This document shows, piece after piece, positions 34,619 through 43,992 of a stretch of DNA of 64,000 nt. Under the pieces are notes generated by a model, which worked only from the letters and a program-made list of their open reading frames with translations, did no database searches and was not told the origin of the DNA. The stretch lies in NCBI GenBank assembly GCA_052118425.1, contig JBQKHF010000004.1; one strand, 5' to 3'. Position 1 is the stretch's first letter; every line of letters starts with the position of its first letter. Made by a program: the position numbers and the translations under genes. The DNA is from Roseburia_C sp900315735 (lineage in GTDB: Bacteria; Bacillota; Clostridia; Lachnospirales; Lachnospiraceae).

Positions 34619-35407
34619 ATGAGTCAGACCGGAAGAGGAAAGAGAACAACAGGAAGAAGAAAATATACACATGAGAAACCACATACAGCAGCAGAATACC
34701 GGCGCAGAAGAAGACAGCAGCAGGTGCGGATTCAGAGAATGCTGCTGCTTCTTGGAATTATTCTTGCAGCAATTTTACTATTTGTATTAGGTGGAAAATT
34801 CATCCGCTGGATAAAGGCAGGACATTCGGCAGCGGCTGATACACCGGCAGCAGTTACCAAAGTAGTAGAGAATCCACCGGATTATGATGTACAGCTGCTT
34901 ACAATAAATGATTATTCCAGACCGGGACTTGCCATTGATAAGGTAAATGGCATTGTGGTGCATTATACAGCCAATCCGGGAACCACGGCACAGCAGAACC
35001 GGGATTATTTTGAAGGCTTAAAGGACAGCCATGAAACCCATGCCAGCAGTCATTTTGTCATCGGATTGGATGGTGAACTGATTCAGTGCATTCCATGCAA
35101 GGAGATTGCTTATGCCTCCAATGACCGGAACAATGATACCATTTCCATTGAATGCTGTATCCCGGATGATACGGGAAGATTCAATGATGCCACGTATCAG
35201 ACCTTAGTGCATCTGGTGGCATGGCTTTGCGGCAGATATGATTTAACCATGGATGATGTTATCCGGCACTATGATGTCACCGGAAAAAATTGCCCGAAAT
35301 ATTATGTGGAGCATGAGGATGCCTGGAAGCAGTTTAAGGTGGATGTGGCAGATTATATAGAAAAGAACGGAGTTGACCCGGAAAATCTAAAAAATGACAA
35401 GGAGTAA
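34619..35407 (+). CDS. membrane-anchored N-acetylmuramoyl-L-alanine amidase (Amidase_2)
   Basis: A 262-residue protein: a basic cytoplasmic start (~1-40), one membrane segment (~42-66, LLLLGIILAAILLFVLGG), then an extracellular Amidase_2/PGRP domain (~90-255). Zinc ligands are the His in IVVHYT, the His in IRHYDVTGKNCP and the Cys in NCP; the domain's HFVIGLDGELIQCIP region is typical (in part HFVIGLDG). It cleaves the MurNAc-L-Ala bond. The ribosome binding site AGGAG (34600) is distant from the ATG, so translation may be weak. It is preceded by a WalR-type box. Confidence 0.88.
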   Translation: MSQTGRGKRTTGRRKYTHEKPHTAAEYRRRRRQQQVRIQRMLLLLGIILAAILLFVLGGKFIRWIKAGHSAAADTPAAVTKVVENPPDYDVQLLTINDYSRPGLAIDKVNGIVVHYTANPGTTAQQNRDYFEGLKDSHETHASSHFVIGLDGELIQCIPCKEIAYASNDRNNDTISIECCIPDDTGRFNDATYQTLVHLVAWLCGRYDLTMDDVIRHYDVTGKNCPKYYVEHEDAWKQFKVDVADYIEKNGVDPENLKNDKE

Positions 35408-35493
35408 GTATTGCCAAATCTTCTAATTTCAAGTAATATTAAATTATCGATAGTGGAGAGACGAAAAATCCACTGGTTGTAAGAAGGAAGAAC

Positions 35494-36972
35494 ATGTTAG
35501 AAGAAATTTGTAAGGCACTGTCCGAAGAGACGAATATACGTGAAAATCTGATAGAATTAAAGAAAAGCATAAAAAATCAGGATGCATTGAAGGAATGGAA
35601 AGAATACCATGCAAAGCATCCGGTTTTGTATGCTTTTTTGAGTTCTGAGGATGCTAAAATCCGGAAAAATGCAGCACTTATTTTAGGTGAGACGAATGAA
35701 TCAGGGGCAGCAAAAGCCTTATTTGAGGCATATCAGAAGGAAGGTACACGCTTTGTTAAGAGTGCTTACCTTACTGCTATGAACGGACTTGATATAGAAG
35801 ATTATCAGAACGCATTAGAGGAACGTTATCAGGAACTGTTAGCAGAAGTTCCGGCAGAAAATGAAAAGAAACACAGAACGGAAGAACTGCATGCTTTGGA
35901 TAAATTGTTAGGTGGGCAGAATCAGAATAAAAAGCATCGTTTTACCGGATATGAAGAAGAGGTAGAAGTGCTTCTGACAACGAATCCTGCATATCGTGAG
36001 ATTACAGCAGAACAGATAAAAAAAGACCGTCCGGTACTGGTTCCGGCAGGCGTAAAAGTAAAGACAACACATCTTCGGGATGTGATAAAGATTCGTACGT
36101 TCCGGGAAATGTTACTGATGCTTTCCGGGGGACACCGGATTGCGGCAGAACCGGAAGCGGTAGCAGAAGCCTTTGCAAAATCAAATCTCATGGAACTATT
36201 AAACCGGCTGCATGAGGGCAATCCGCCATTTCGCTTTCGTATGGAAGTAAGGGGCATAGCACCGGAAGAGAAGGGAAGCTTTATCCGGAAGGCAGCAGCT
36301 GCATTAGAGGATTTAACCGGACATCAGTTATTAAATACGGTAGATGGTTATGAAATAGAACTGCGGCTTACGAAGAATGCAGATGGCACATTATATCCAT
36401 CCTGCAAATTATTTACGATTCCAATGCGTAGATTTTCTTACCGGAAGGAATCAATTGCAGCATCCATTCATCCGGCAAATGCAGCATTATTTATGAAGCT
36501 GGCAGAACATTATCTGAAAAAGGGCGCACAGGTATTGGACCCGTGCTGCGGCGTTGGTACCATGTTAATCGAACGGGATCTTCTGGTGCCGGCGGGAGAT
36601 ATGTATGGACTGGATATTTTCGGAGAGGCCGTTATAAAGGCAAGAGAGAATGCTAAAGCGGCAGGAAGACAGATTAATTATATCAATCGTGATTTTTTTG
36701 ATTTTACACATAAATACCTGTTTGATGAAATCATAACGAATATGCCATTGCGTGGGAAGAAAACAAGGGAAGAACAGGATGCCTTTTACAGTCAGTTCTT
36801 TGACTGTGCAGGGAAATTCCTGAAAAATGGCGGTCATATGATTTTATATTCCAATGAGGGCGGCTTTGTAAAGAAGCAGCTGCGGAGACATACGGAGTAT
36901 CGGCTGATAGACGAGTTCTGTATACGGGAAAAAGAAGGTTTTTATTTATTTATAGTTGGTAAAAAGGGGTAA
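35494..36972 (+). CDS. RNA methyltransferase-like protein with N-terminal HEAT-like helices
   Basis: A 492-residue protein. The N-terminal ~130 residues are helical with HEAT-like spacing (KIRKNAALILGETNESGAAKAL, in part NAALILGETNE). The middle resembles a THUMP-like RNA-binding part. The C-terminal ~180 residues are a class I methyltransferase: VLDPCCGVGTMLIE is the SAM loop, GLDIFGEAV the ribose-binding Asp, and TNMPLRGKK stands where related N-methyltransferases have NPPY/DPPY. The TRM11/Trm14-like arrangement suggests a tRNA or rRNA substrate, but the altered NMPL motif leaves the modification open. Confidence 0.8.
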   Translation: MLEEICKALSEETNIRENLIELKKSIKNQDALKEWKEYHAKHPVLYAFLSSEDAKIRKNAALILGETNESGAAKALFEAYQKEGTRFVKSAYLTAMNGLDIEDYQNALEERYQELLAEVPAENEKKHRTEELHALDKLLGGQNQNKKHRFTGYEEEVEVLLTTNPAYREITAEQIKKDRPVLVPAGVKVKTTHLRDVIKIRTFREMLLMLSGGHRIAAEPEAVAEAFAKSNLMELLNRLHEGNPPFRFRMEVRGIAPEEKGSFIRKAAAALEDLTGHQLLNTVDGYEIELRLTKNADGTLYPSCKLFTIPMRRFSYRKESIAASIHPANAALFMKLAEHYLKKGAQVLDPCCGVGTMLIERDLLVPAGDMYGLDIFGEAVIKARENAKAAGRQINYINRDFFDFTHKYLFDEIITNMPLRGKKTREEQDAFYSQFFDCAGKFLKNGGHMILYSNEGGFVKKQLRRHTEYRLIDEFCIREKEGFYLFIVGKKG

Positions 36973-36976
36973 CAGA

Positions 36977-39637
36977 ATGAAGCAGAAGTTGGACATGCAG
37001 GGGAGTAATGAGTTAATGTTTGGAGCAGAATTACTCGACGGAAGAGTGCTTCAGGGATTACAGGACCGTTTCTGTGCCTGTAATAATTTATATTGTGTAT
37101 GCTTAAGCCAGACACAGGGGGTTGTGACCAAGGCATATGGTTCCAAGGAAGAACTGAATTATATACATGAAAAAGTTGGTATGGCGCGCCATGTTGTGCT
37201 GCTGAACAGACTGATTACCTCTGAAATGGAAGATGTAGTGGAAGAACCATTGGAAGAGGATTATTTAAAAATGAGTGGTGTCGCAATTCGTGTAGGTGGG
37301 AAAATTGCGGCAATCTGGATTGTTATCGGAGTACTTTCCGATGTGGAGAAACCGGACAATGTGATTCCGGAAAATATCCAGCAGACAACTACCAAGCAGT
37401 ATTACAATTCACTTGATTTTTTAACTTATATATCCAAACAGTATTTTGCAACAAAGTTAGACGAGCTTCTGGCACAGGAAGCATTTGCAAAAAACAGGGA
37501 AAGTCAGGAGCAGATTAAGACAGAATTACAGCGTACGGAAGTCATGACTTCTATTGTAAAAATGCTGGAGAGTGAAAATGGATTTTCCAAGATTGCAGAT
37601 GAAATTTTGACCGATGTCTGTGATTATCTGAAAATCAGTAATGCGGCATTGCTTCGCATTAACCGGGACGGCGAGACTGCGGACATGATAAGCGAGTGCT
37701 GTCTGGAAGAAGAGGATGCACTGATTGCAAAATGCCAGGGCATTTCCACATCAGAATTTCCTTTTACCAATGGCAAGCCTTATATGATTTCGGCAGATTC
37801 TTTACTGCCACCGGCATTTGCACAATTTTTTGAAAAATGGAAAATTCAGGCGGCAATCAGTCTTCCGGTGGAGATTAACGGGAAAGCAGCGATGTATTTA
37901 TGCTTCTTTGAACTGCGCAAGCGCCGTATCTGGGATGTTTCCGATATTAAATTTTTAAATGAAGTAAAACAGATTATACAGAGTATTTTAATTAAGCGGA
38001 TTACCAAGAATTCTCTGGCAAGCTCATATGCATCACTGGAGGCAATCCTTGAAAATGTAGGCTGTGGAATCTGTGTAAGAGATATGCTTTCAGAAAAGAT
38101 TCTCTATACGAACCAGCAGTTCCATAAATTATTTGCGGATGACCAGTTTGAAAAGCAGCAGGATGAGATTTTCCGTTCCGGCAATAAGCGTTATGGAGCC
38201 GGTAATTTTGTAGAATATTATTCCAAGGAGGATAACCGCTATTTTGACATTTATCATACCCAGATTAGCTGGGTGGATGGCAGAACGGTTATGCTGCTGA
38301 CGGTTTATGATGTGACAGATAAGAAGCTTTATCAGCAGAAAATTGAACGTCAGGCAAATAATGATTTCCTGACCGGACTTTATAACAGAATGCGCTGTGA
38401 GCATGATGTGGAAATCTATATTCAAAGAGCCAGAGAACAGGGCGGCAAAGGAGCACTCTGCTATATCGATCTGGATGATTTTAAGCATATTAATGATGGT
38501 CTGGGACATCAGTATGGAGATATTCTGCTGCAGACGATTTCAAGAAGCCTGCAGGGAGTGACGGGACTGGAATCTACCTGTTATCGTATGGGTGGTGATG
38601 AGTTTATCATTATTATCAATCAGGAAGAATACCACCGCCTGGATGAGATTTTAACCGAGATTAAGAACATTTTCTCCAAGCCATGGTTCTTAAAAGGCGG
38701 AGACTATTACTGTACCATGAGTATGGGTGTGGTATGTTTTCCGGATGACGGAGACAATGTGCAGGAATTGATTAAAAAAGCAGATATTGCTTTATATGAA
38801 GCTAAAAAGAGCGGCAAAAACCGTATAGAATTCTACGATGAAAATGTAGAAGCAACCTCCTTTAAGCGGCTTGACTTAGAGAAGAATATGCGTTATGCTA
38901 CTACGAATTCCTGTCAGGAATTTGAAGTATATTATCAGCCGATTGTGGATATTTCCAAGCCGGGTGATCCGTGCAGTGGAGCAGAGGCACTCATCCGCTG
39001 GAATTCCGAGGCGATGGGAATGATTTCTCCGTCTGAATTTATTCCACTGGCAGAGTATTTAGGACTGATTAATCCAATTGGAAGCTATGTATTAAAAGAA
39101 GCCTGCCGCCGTTGTAAATACTGGAATGATATGGGACATCCGGAGTATCATGTTAATGTCAATCTTTCTGTAGTACAGCTTTTGCAGAATGATATGAAGG
39201 AAAAAGTCAGGGAAGTGTTAGAAGAGACGAAGATGGATCCGGCAAACCTTACTCTTGAGGTAACAGAGAGTCTTGCAATCAACGATATGAAACGTATGAA
39301 GAAGATTCTTGCGGATATCAAGAGCCTTGGCGTAAAGGTTGCACTGGATGATTTTGGAACCGGTTACTCTTCCTTAAATCATATCCGTGAACTGCCGATT
39401 GATATCATCAAGATAGACCGCTGCTTTATCATTGATATTGGAAAAGATGAGTATGCCGAAGCTTTCGTAAAGATGGTATCTGAACTGGCAGAAACCATCG
39501 GAGTACGAATCTGCGTAGAAGGAGTAGAAGAAATCGACCAGGTGGAAAAGCTCCGCAATATGAAAGTACAGTACATTCAGGGCTATTATTATGGCAAGCC
39601 AATGCGTGCTGATGACTTTGAAAAGAAATATTTATAG
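36977..39637 (+). CDS. bifunctional-type GGDEF-EAL cyclic-di-GMP protein with GAF/PAS sensors
   Basis: An 886-residue soluble protein. ATG 36977 is chosen over 36956, which lies inside the previous gene; AAAGGGGT is upstream. It has a sensor region with a GAF domain (~190-345) and a PAS-like domain (~350-455), then GGDEF (motif GGDEF at 539-543, intact) and EAL (EAL at 670-672, with TESLAINDM, DDFGTGYSSL, IKIDRCFI and EGVEE present). Both catalytic sets look complete, so it may make and degrade c-di-GMP, with the sensors choosing. It overlaps the preceding frame closely and ends at a bidirectional terminator. Confidence 0.92.
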   Translation: MKQKLDMQGSNELMFGAELLDGRVLQGLQDRFCACNNLYCVCLSQTQGVVTKAYGSKEELNYIHEKVGMARHVVLLNRLITSEMEDVVEEPLEEDYLKMSGVAIRVGGKIAAIWIVIGVLSDVEKPDNVIPENIQQTTTKQYYNSLDFLTYISKQYFATKLDELLAQEAFAKNRESQEQIKTELQRTEVMTSIVKMLESENGFSKIADEILTDVCDYLKISNAALLRINRDGETADMISECCLEEEDALIAKCQGISTSEFPFTNGKPYMISADSLLPPAFAQFFEKWKIQAAISLPVEINGKAAMYLCFFELRKRRIWDVSDIKFLNEVKQIIQSILIKRITKNSLASSYASLEAILENVGCGICVRDMLSEKILYTNQQFHKLFADDQFEKQQDEIFRSGNKRYGAGNFVEYYSKEDNRYFDIYHTQISWVDGRTVMLLTVYDVTDKKLYQQKIERQANNDFLTGLYNRMRCEHDVEIYIQRAREQGGKGALCYIDLDDFKHINDGLGHQYGDILLQTISRSLQGVTGLESTCYRMGGDEFIIIINQEEYHRLDEILTEIKNIFSKPWFLKGGDYYCTMSMGVVCFPDDGDNVQELIKKADIALYEAKKSGKNRIEFYDENVEATSFKRLDLEKNMRYATTNSCQEFEVYYQPIVDISKPGDPCSGAEALIRWNSEAMGMISPSEFIPLAEYLGLINPIGSYVLKEACRRCKYWNDMGHPEYHVNVNLSVVQLLQNDMKEKVREVLEETKMDPANLTLEVTESLAINDMKRMKKILADIKSLGVKVALDDFGTGYSSLNHIRELPIDIIKIDRCFIIDIGKDEYAEAFVKMVSELAETIGVRICVEGVEEIDQVEKLRNMKVQYIQGYYYGKPMRADDFEKKYL

Positions 39638-39644
39638 ATATAAG

Positions 39645-39683
39645 AAATGGGTAAAAGGCGGTTTAAGCTTTTTACCCATTTTA
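39645..39683. terminator. bidirectional terminator between the GGDEF-EAL gene and xth
   Basis: AAATGGGTAAAA (39645-39656) pairs with TTTTACCCATTT (39670-39681); A and T runs on both sides serve both converging genes. Confidence 0.85.
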
Positions 39684-39732
39684 TATGCTTATTCTTTTAA
39701 TTTCTTGTCTCTTTTAAAATCCGCTTATAGGT

Positions 39733-40488
39733 TTAACAATCTATCTCCAGTTCCACCGGACAATGGTCGGAACCGAGGACTTCCGTGTGAATGGCAGCTC
39801 CTTTTAACTGCTCCTTTAAGGACTGGGAAACCAGAAAATAGTCAATACGCCATCCGGCATTCTTTTCTCTTGCGTGGAAGCGATAGGACCACCAGGAGTA
39901 GATGCCTTCCTGTTCCGGGTAGAAATAGCGGAAAGTATCGATAAAACCATTTTCCAATAGAACAGAGAATTTTTCACGTTCTTCATCTGTAAAACCTGCG
40001 TTTTTGCGATTGTTTTTCGGATTCTTTAAATCAATTTCTTTGTGGGCAACATTCAGGTCACCACAGAAGATAACCGGTTTCTTTTCTTCTAATCCTTTTA
40101 AATACTGTAAAAAAACATCTTCCCATTCCATACGGTAGGAAAGTCTTGCCAGTTCATTCTGGGAGTTTGGTGTATAGCAGGTAATGAGATAGTAGTTTTC
40201 ATATTCTAATGTGATAACACGTCCTTCTTCATCATGCTCCGGGATGCCAATGCCATAGCTTACGGAAAGAGGTTCCTTTTTGGTAAAAATGGCAGTGCCG
40301 GAATAGCCTTTTTTCTTCGCATAATTCCAGTACTGGTAATAGCCCGGAAGGGAAAGGTCAATCTGTCCTTCCTGCAGTTTTGTCTCCTGAATACAGAAAG
40401 CATCTGCATCAATTTCGTGAAAGAAATCTAAAAAGCCCTTATTGACACAGGCACGTAAGCCATTTACATTCCAAGAAATAAATTTCAT
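39733..40488 (-). CDS. xth: exodeoxyribonuclease III / AP endonuclease
   Basis: A 251-residue exonuclease III-family DNA-repair enzyme. The N-terminus MKFISWNVNGLRA, the metal ligand Glu in CIQETKLQ, the catalytic GDLNVAH, the NAGFTDEER loop, WWSYR and the final active-site SDHCPV are all present. It cuts DNA at abasic sites and removes 3' blocks. The gene is on the minus strand, convergent to the GGDEF-EAL gene. Its 5' leader is repeat copy C, whose core points the same way and ends 29 bases before this start codon. Confidence 0.95.
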   Translation of the reverse strand: MKFISWNVNGLRACVNKGFLDFFHEIDADAFCIQETKLQEGQIDLSLPGYYQYWNYAKKKGYSGTAIFTKKEPLSVSYGIGIPEHDEEGRVITLEYENYYLITCYTPNSQNELARLSYRMEWEDVFLQYLKGLEEKKPVIFCGDLNVAHKEIDLKNPKNNRKNAGFTDEEREKFSVLLENGFIDTFRYFYPEQEGIYSWWSYRFHAREKNAGWRIDYFLVSQSLKEQLKGAAIHTEVLGSDHCPVELEIDC

Positions 40489-40517
40489 AGTGAGTCTCCT
40501 TTTATTGATACATATCA

Positions 40518-41016
40518 GTGGTTGCGAAAAAGTGGTGTTTATTTGACAAAGGTCTGTATTCGAAGTACAGGTGGCTTATGTGATGTGAAATACCAGCAAT
40601 TCTTAGCTGCCTATTTTTCTTGATGGTAAACTGTCTTTCCGTTGCTTTGACCGGATGCCGTCACTGTCCGCCGGGTGCGGATGCCACATAATAACTGCAA
40701 GGGGCACTAAGAATTTCGAGACATATTTTATCAGGTCCGGCAACCGGCACAAATTCACATCCATGTTCAGATGTGCCTCGCTGGCACTTCCCTGTGCCAG
40801 CGTTGCCGGGTGCCGGACGAAATTCCAAGTGCCCCTAACAGTCATTAAAAAGCATCCGCACTTCGGCGAACAGTACCGGCATCTTGTCAAACATTGGAAA
40901 GACTGCTTTCTATCACAAAAAGAAAAATAGGCAGCTTAGAACTGCGGTATTTCATATCAAAGCCAACGTACTTCGAATACAGCCTTTTGAAATAATAATT
41001 CATTTTTCACAATCAC
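40518..41016 (-). repeat. long-hairpin repeat, copy C (~500 nt), in the xth leader
   Basis: Fills most of the 641-base gap between xth and the PPK2 gene. Read on the minus strand, the core (40841-40695) has closing stem TTAGGGGCAC/GTGCCCCT, inner stem CCGGCAAC/GTTGCCGG, hairpin CGCTGGCAC/GTGCCAGCG and hairpin GGCACA/TGTGCC. Outward pairing includes GTGCGGATGC/GCATCCGCAC, GTCTTTCC/GGAAAGAC, AGCTGCCTATTTTTCTT and its complement, and CTGTATTCGAAGTAC with its complement, reaching GTGGTTG (40518) and CAATCAC (41016). Its arms are related in sequence to copy A. The remaining ~110 bases to the PPK2 start hold the promoter listed next and AT-rich DNA. Confidence 0.9.
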
Positions 41017-41027
41017 ATATTTGTTTC

Positions 41028-41057
41028 ATTATACCCATTAGACTGGATATTCTTCAA
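41028..41057 (-). promoter_or_regulatory. candidate sigma-A promoter firing into repeat copy C and xth
   Basis: Minus strand: TTGAAG, 18 bases, TATAAT (41033-41028). The expected start (~41021) coincides with the end of the long hairpin. Confidence 0.5.
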
Positions 41058-41129
41058 GAAAAATATTATACTATTTCTATATATAAAAATGCAACGTATT
41101 GTGGGGTTATAAGCGAAGGAGGACATGCG

Positions 41130-42686
41130 ATGTTAGAGAAGGTAGATTTAAATCGGAAGATGGGGAAAAAGGAATACAAGGAGTGGATGGACGATTTGCA
41201 GCCGAAGCTGTCCTATCTGCAGAGAGCCTGTAAAGAACAGAAGATTCCGGTCATGATTGTATTTGAGGGATTTGGCGCAGCAGGAAAAGGAACATTGATT
41301 AATAAAATCATTGAACCCTTAGACCCGAGAGGATTTTCTGTTTATGCTACTGCAGTGGAGACCAAGGAAGAGAAAATGCATCCGTTCCTGTGGCGTTTCT
41401 GGACGAAGATTCCGTCCCAGGGAAGAATTGCAATCTTCGACAGAAGCTGGTACCGGAGAGTGTTGGTGGATCGTTTTGACGGCGTGACCACAAAGGAGCA
41501 GTTAGATTATGCATTCGGAGAAATCTGTTCCTTTGAAAAACAATTAACCGATGATGGAATGGTAATTATTAAGCTGTTCGCCGATGTGTCAAAGAAGGAG
41601 CAGAAGAAACGTTTTGATAAGCTGTTGGCGGATAAGAAGACTGCATGGCGGGTAACAAAGGATGATCTGGAAAGAAATAAGCATTACGAGGAATACCTTG
41701 CCATGAATGAAGAAATGTTGGAAAAGACGGATTCCGAATATGCACCGTGGCATATTTTAGAGTGTACCGACCGGGAATATGCAGCAGCAAAAATGACGGA
41801 AATCGTAGTTTCTGTATTGGAGCAGGCAATCGCAGATAAGAAAGCCGAACAGGAGAAGAGGGAGCAGGAGAAAACAAAGGCGCAGGAACTAAAACAGGAA
41901 AAGGATACTTTGCAGGAAGCAGGAGCCGCAGCACAGAAGGAGCAGGTACTTAAGAGTTCCGTGCTGGCAGGCGTAGACCTTTCAAAGAAGATGGAGAAGG
42001 AAGAGTACAAAAAGGAACTTGCACGTCTTCAGACGAGACTTTCCGAACTTCATAATGAATTATATAAATACCGGATTCCGGTGGTACTGGCATTTGAGGG
42101 CTGGGATGCTGGTGGAAAAGGCGGAGCCATTAAACGTCTGACCCAGGCATTGGACCCAAGAGGATATCAGGTAAATCCGGTGGCAGCACCAAATGATGCA
42201 GAGAAAACACATCATTATCTGTGGCGTTTCTGGAAACAGTTTCCAAAGGATGGTCATGTGGCAATTTTCGACCGTTCCTGGTATGGCCGCGTTATGGTTG
42301 AACGCATCGAGGGATTCTGTCAGGAAGAAGAGTGGAAGCGTGCTTACCATGAGATGAATGAAATGGAAGAACAGCTGGCACACCATGGAACCATTGTTTT
42401 GAAATTCTGGATGCACATTGACAAGGATGAGCAGGAGCGTCGTTTTAAGGAGCGTATGGAAAATCCGGCAAAGCAGTGGAAGATTACTGATGAGGACTGG
42501 CGCAACCGTGAGAAGTGGGATGCTTACGAAAAGGCAGTGGATGAAATGCTGATTCGTACCTCTACCACTTATGCACCATGGATTTTAGTAGAGGCAAACT
42601 GCAAGTATTATGCCAGAATTAAAGTGCTTCGTACGGTGGTAGAAGCAATTGAGAAGCGTCTGAAAGAAGAAAAAGAACGGAAATAA
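41130..42686 (+). CDS. two-domain PPK2: polyphosphate:AMP phosphotransferase
   Basis: A 518-residue protein of two tandem PPK2 domains joined by a charged, Gln/Glu/Lys-rich linker (~residues 235-275). Domain one has FEGFGAAGKGT and DRSWYRRV; domain two has FEGWDAGGKGG and DRSWYGRV as Walker A and lid/Walker B signatures. Fused PPK2 (class II) proteins phosphorylate AMP to ADP with polyphosphate, with activity in the C-terminal domain; here too domain two is nearer the consensus. ATG 41130 has AAGGAGG (41116-41122) before it; the longer frame begins inside the repeat and is rejected. Confidence 0.92.
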   Translation: MLEKVDLNRKMGKKEYKEWMDDLQPKLSYLQRACKEQKIPVMIVFEGFGAAGKGTLINKIIEPLDPRGFSVYATAVETKEEKMHPFLWRFWTKIPSQGRIAIFDRSWYRRVLVDRFDGVTTKEQLDYAFGEICSFEKQLTDDGMVIIKLFADVSKKEQKKRFDKLLADKKTAWRVTKDDLERNKHYEEYLAMNEEMLEKTDSEYAPWHILECTDREYAAAKMTEIVVSVLEQAIADKKAEQEKREQEKTKAQELKQEKDTLQEAGAAAQKEQVLKSSVLAGVDLSKKMEKEEYKKELARLQTRLSELHNELYKYRIPVVLAFEGWDAGGKGGAIKRLTQALDPRGYQVNPVAAPNDAEKTHHYLWRFWKQFPKDGHVAIFDRSWYGRVMVERIEGFCQEEEWKRAYHEMNEMEEQLAHHGTIVLKFWMHIDKDEQERRFKERMENPAKQWKITDEDWRNREKWDAYEKAVDEMLIRTSTTYAPWILVEANCKYYARIKVLRTVVEAIEKRLKEEKERK

Positions 42687-42756
42687 TTACCACTTGGTTC
42701 GTATTTCTTACCACTTATTCCAAAGGCATTTACAGAAAAATGTGTTTGTGTATAAT
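42687..42756 (+). promoter_or_regulatory. LytTR-type direct-repeat site and promoter
   Basis: TTACCACTT occurs at 42687-42695 and 42708-42716, a 9-bp direct repeat with a 12-bp spacer (21-bp period, two helical turns). This is the geometry of LytTR-domain binding sites. A promoter TTTACA (42729-42734), 16 bases, TATAAT (42751-42756) follows, placing the repeats just upstream of -35 as for an activator. Confidence 0.8.
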
Positions 42757-42779
42757 GAGTGACATAGGAAGGAACGACA

Positions 42780-43241
42780 ATGAAGATACGGATAGAACTG
42801 GACGAAAATTTAATAGAGGATGAAGTGTTGATTCGCTGTAAATCCTTAGATGAAAATGTAAGGAAAATACAGGAAGCCGTATCGCAGGTGCTTACCGGAA
42901 AACAGCAGTTAATCTGTTATAAGGAAGATACGGAATACTATCTGTCTTTGGATGAAATCCTGTTTTTTGAGACAGAAGCCAAAGAAGTATGGGTGCACAC
43001 AACAGATAAGATGTATCAGACCAGATATAAACTGTATGAGCTGGAAGAACTGTTGCCGGGACATTTTATGAGGGTTTCCAAATCCACGATTTTAAACACC
43101 AACCGGATTTACTCCATTACGAGAAATCTTACGGCATCAAGTGTGGTGGAATTTATGGGAAGCCATAAACAGGTATATGTATCAAGATATTACTACAAAC
43201 CATTAAAATGTAAACTGGAAGAAAAGAGGATAAGAAAATGA
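42780..43241 (+). CDS. LytTR-family DNA-binding regulator without receiver
   Basis: A 153-residue protein. The C-terminal ~100 residues form a LytTR DNA-binding domain (DEILFFETEAKEVWVHT, MRVSKSTILNTNRI, a late YVSRYYYKPLK). The N-terminal part is short and is not a receiver, so it belongs to the free-standing LytTR regulators that are usually controlled by a membrane partner encoded next door. The downstream gene, overlapping by 4 bases, encodes a membrane protein. AGGAAGG stands before the ATG. The direct repeat upstream indicates autoactivation. Confidence 0.9.
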   Translation: MKIRIELDENLIEDEVLIRCKSLDENVRKIQEAVSQVLTGKQQLICYKEDTEYYLSLDEILFFETEAKEVWVHTTDKMYQTRYKLYELEELLPGHFMRVSKSTILNTNRIYSITRNLTASSVVEFMGSHKQVYVSRYYYKPLKCKLEEKRIRK

Positions 43242-43933
43242 AAAAAGAGAGAATTTTCTGGGGACTGTTTCTGATTTTTGGAGCGGTATTCCTGATTGTA
43301 AGCAAACTGGGACTGGTGGAAGGCATTGGCTTCTGGACGGTAATCGGAACAGTATTTTTCGGCTGTATTTTATTAAGCAGCCTGATAAAGCTTCGGTTTA
43401 CCGGAATCTTTTTCTCACTGGCATTTCTCGGCATTATTTATGATGAACAGCTTGGCATACAGGCAATTACACCATGGCCGATACTCGGCGCAGCACTGCT
43501 TTTGTCCATAGGCTTTGGCATTATTTTTAAGAAGAGTACCGCAAAATGTTGGAAAAAGAAAAAAGATACGGACTATGAGACCATTATAGATGAAGAGGAT
43601 GGTAACCGGATTTCCTTCGAGACTTCCTTTGGCGCATCCATCAAATATGTGAATACAGATGATTTCCAGTCTGCTTCCCTGGAGTGCAGCTTTGGCAGCA
43701 TGAAAGTGTATTTTGATAATGCAATGATGCAGCAGCCACAGGCAACCATTTATCTGGAAGCATCTTTTTCCGGAGTAGAGCTTTACATTCCAAAGAACTG
43801 GGCAATGGTAAATAAAGTGCATGCGGCATTTGGCGCAGTGGAAGAGAAGAACCGGAATACACCGGATGGTGTGCACAGTGTGATACTTAACGGAGAATGT
43901 AATTTTTCCGGCGTAACAATTATATATGTATAA
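43238..43933 (+). CDS. LiaF-like membrane protein, partner of the LytTR regulator
   Basis: A 231-residue protein. The N-terminal ~105 residues hold about four membrane segments; the C-terminal part (~125-231) repeats SFGAS-, SFGSM-, SFSGV-, FGAVE- type strands, as in the LiaF/cell-wall-active antibiotic response domain. LiaF proteins hold an envelope-stress regulator silent; by position this one may restrain the coupled LytTR protein (ATGA overlap). The stimulus is unknown. Confidence 0.87.
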   Translation: MKKERIFWGLFLIFGAVFLIVSKLGLVEGIGFWTVIGTVFFGCILLSSLIKLRFTGIFFSLAFLGIIYDEQLGIQAITPWPILGAALLLSIGFGIIFKKSTAKCWKKKKDTDYETIIDEEDGNRISFETSFGASIKYVNTDDFQSASLECSFGSMKVYFDNAMMQQPQATIYLEASFSGVELYIPKNWAMVNKVHAAFGAVEEKNRNTPDGVHSVILNGECNFSGVTIIYV

Positions 43934-43946
43934 GAAGTGGCATAGC

Positions 43947-43984
43947 AAAAAGCAGTCGGCGAAATATTTCGCTGGCTGCTTTTT
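43947..43984. terminator. bidirectional terminator
   Basis: AAAAAGCAG (43947-43955) and CTGCTTTTT (43976-43984) with an inner GCGAAATATTTCGC pairing; it serves the LiaF-like gene on plus and the MATE gene on minus. Confidence 0.88.
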
Positions 43985-43992
43985 GGGTCGCA

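Noticed and set aside
40884..41129. N-terminal extension of the PPK2 gene into repeat copy C
   Set aside because: The extension has no PPK2 similarity, starts inside the repeat and has no ribosome binding site, whereas ATG 41130 has AAGGAGG.
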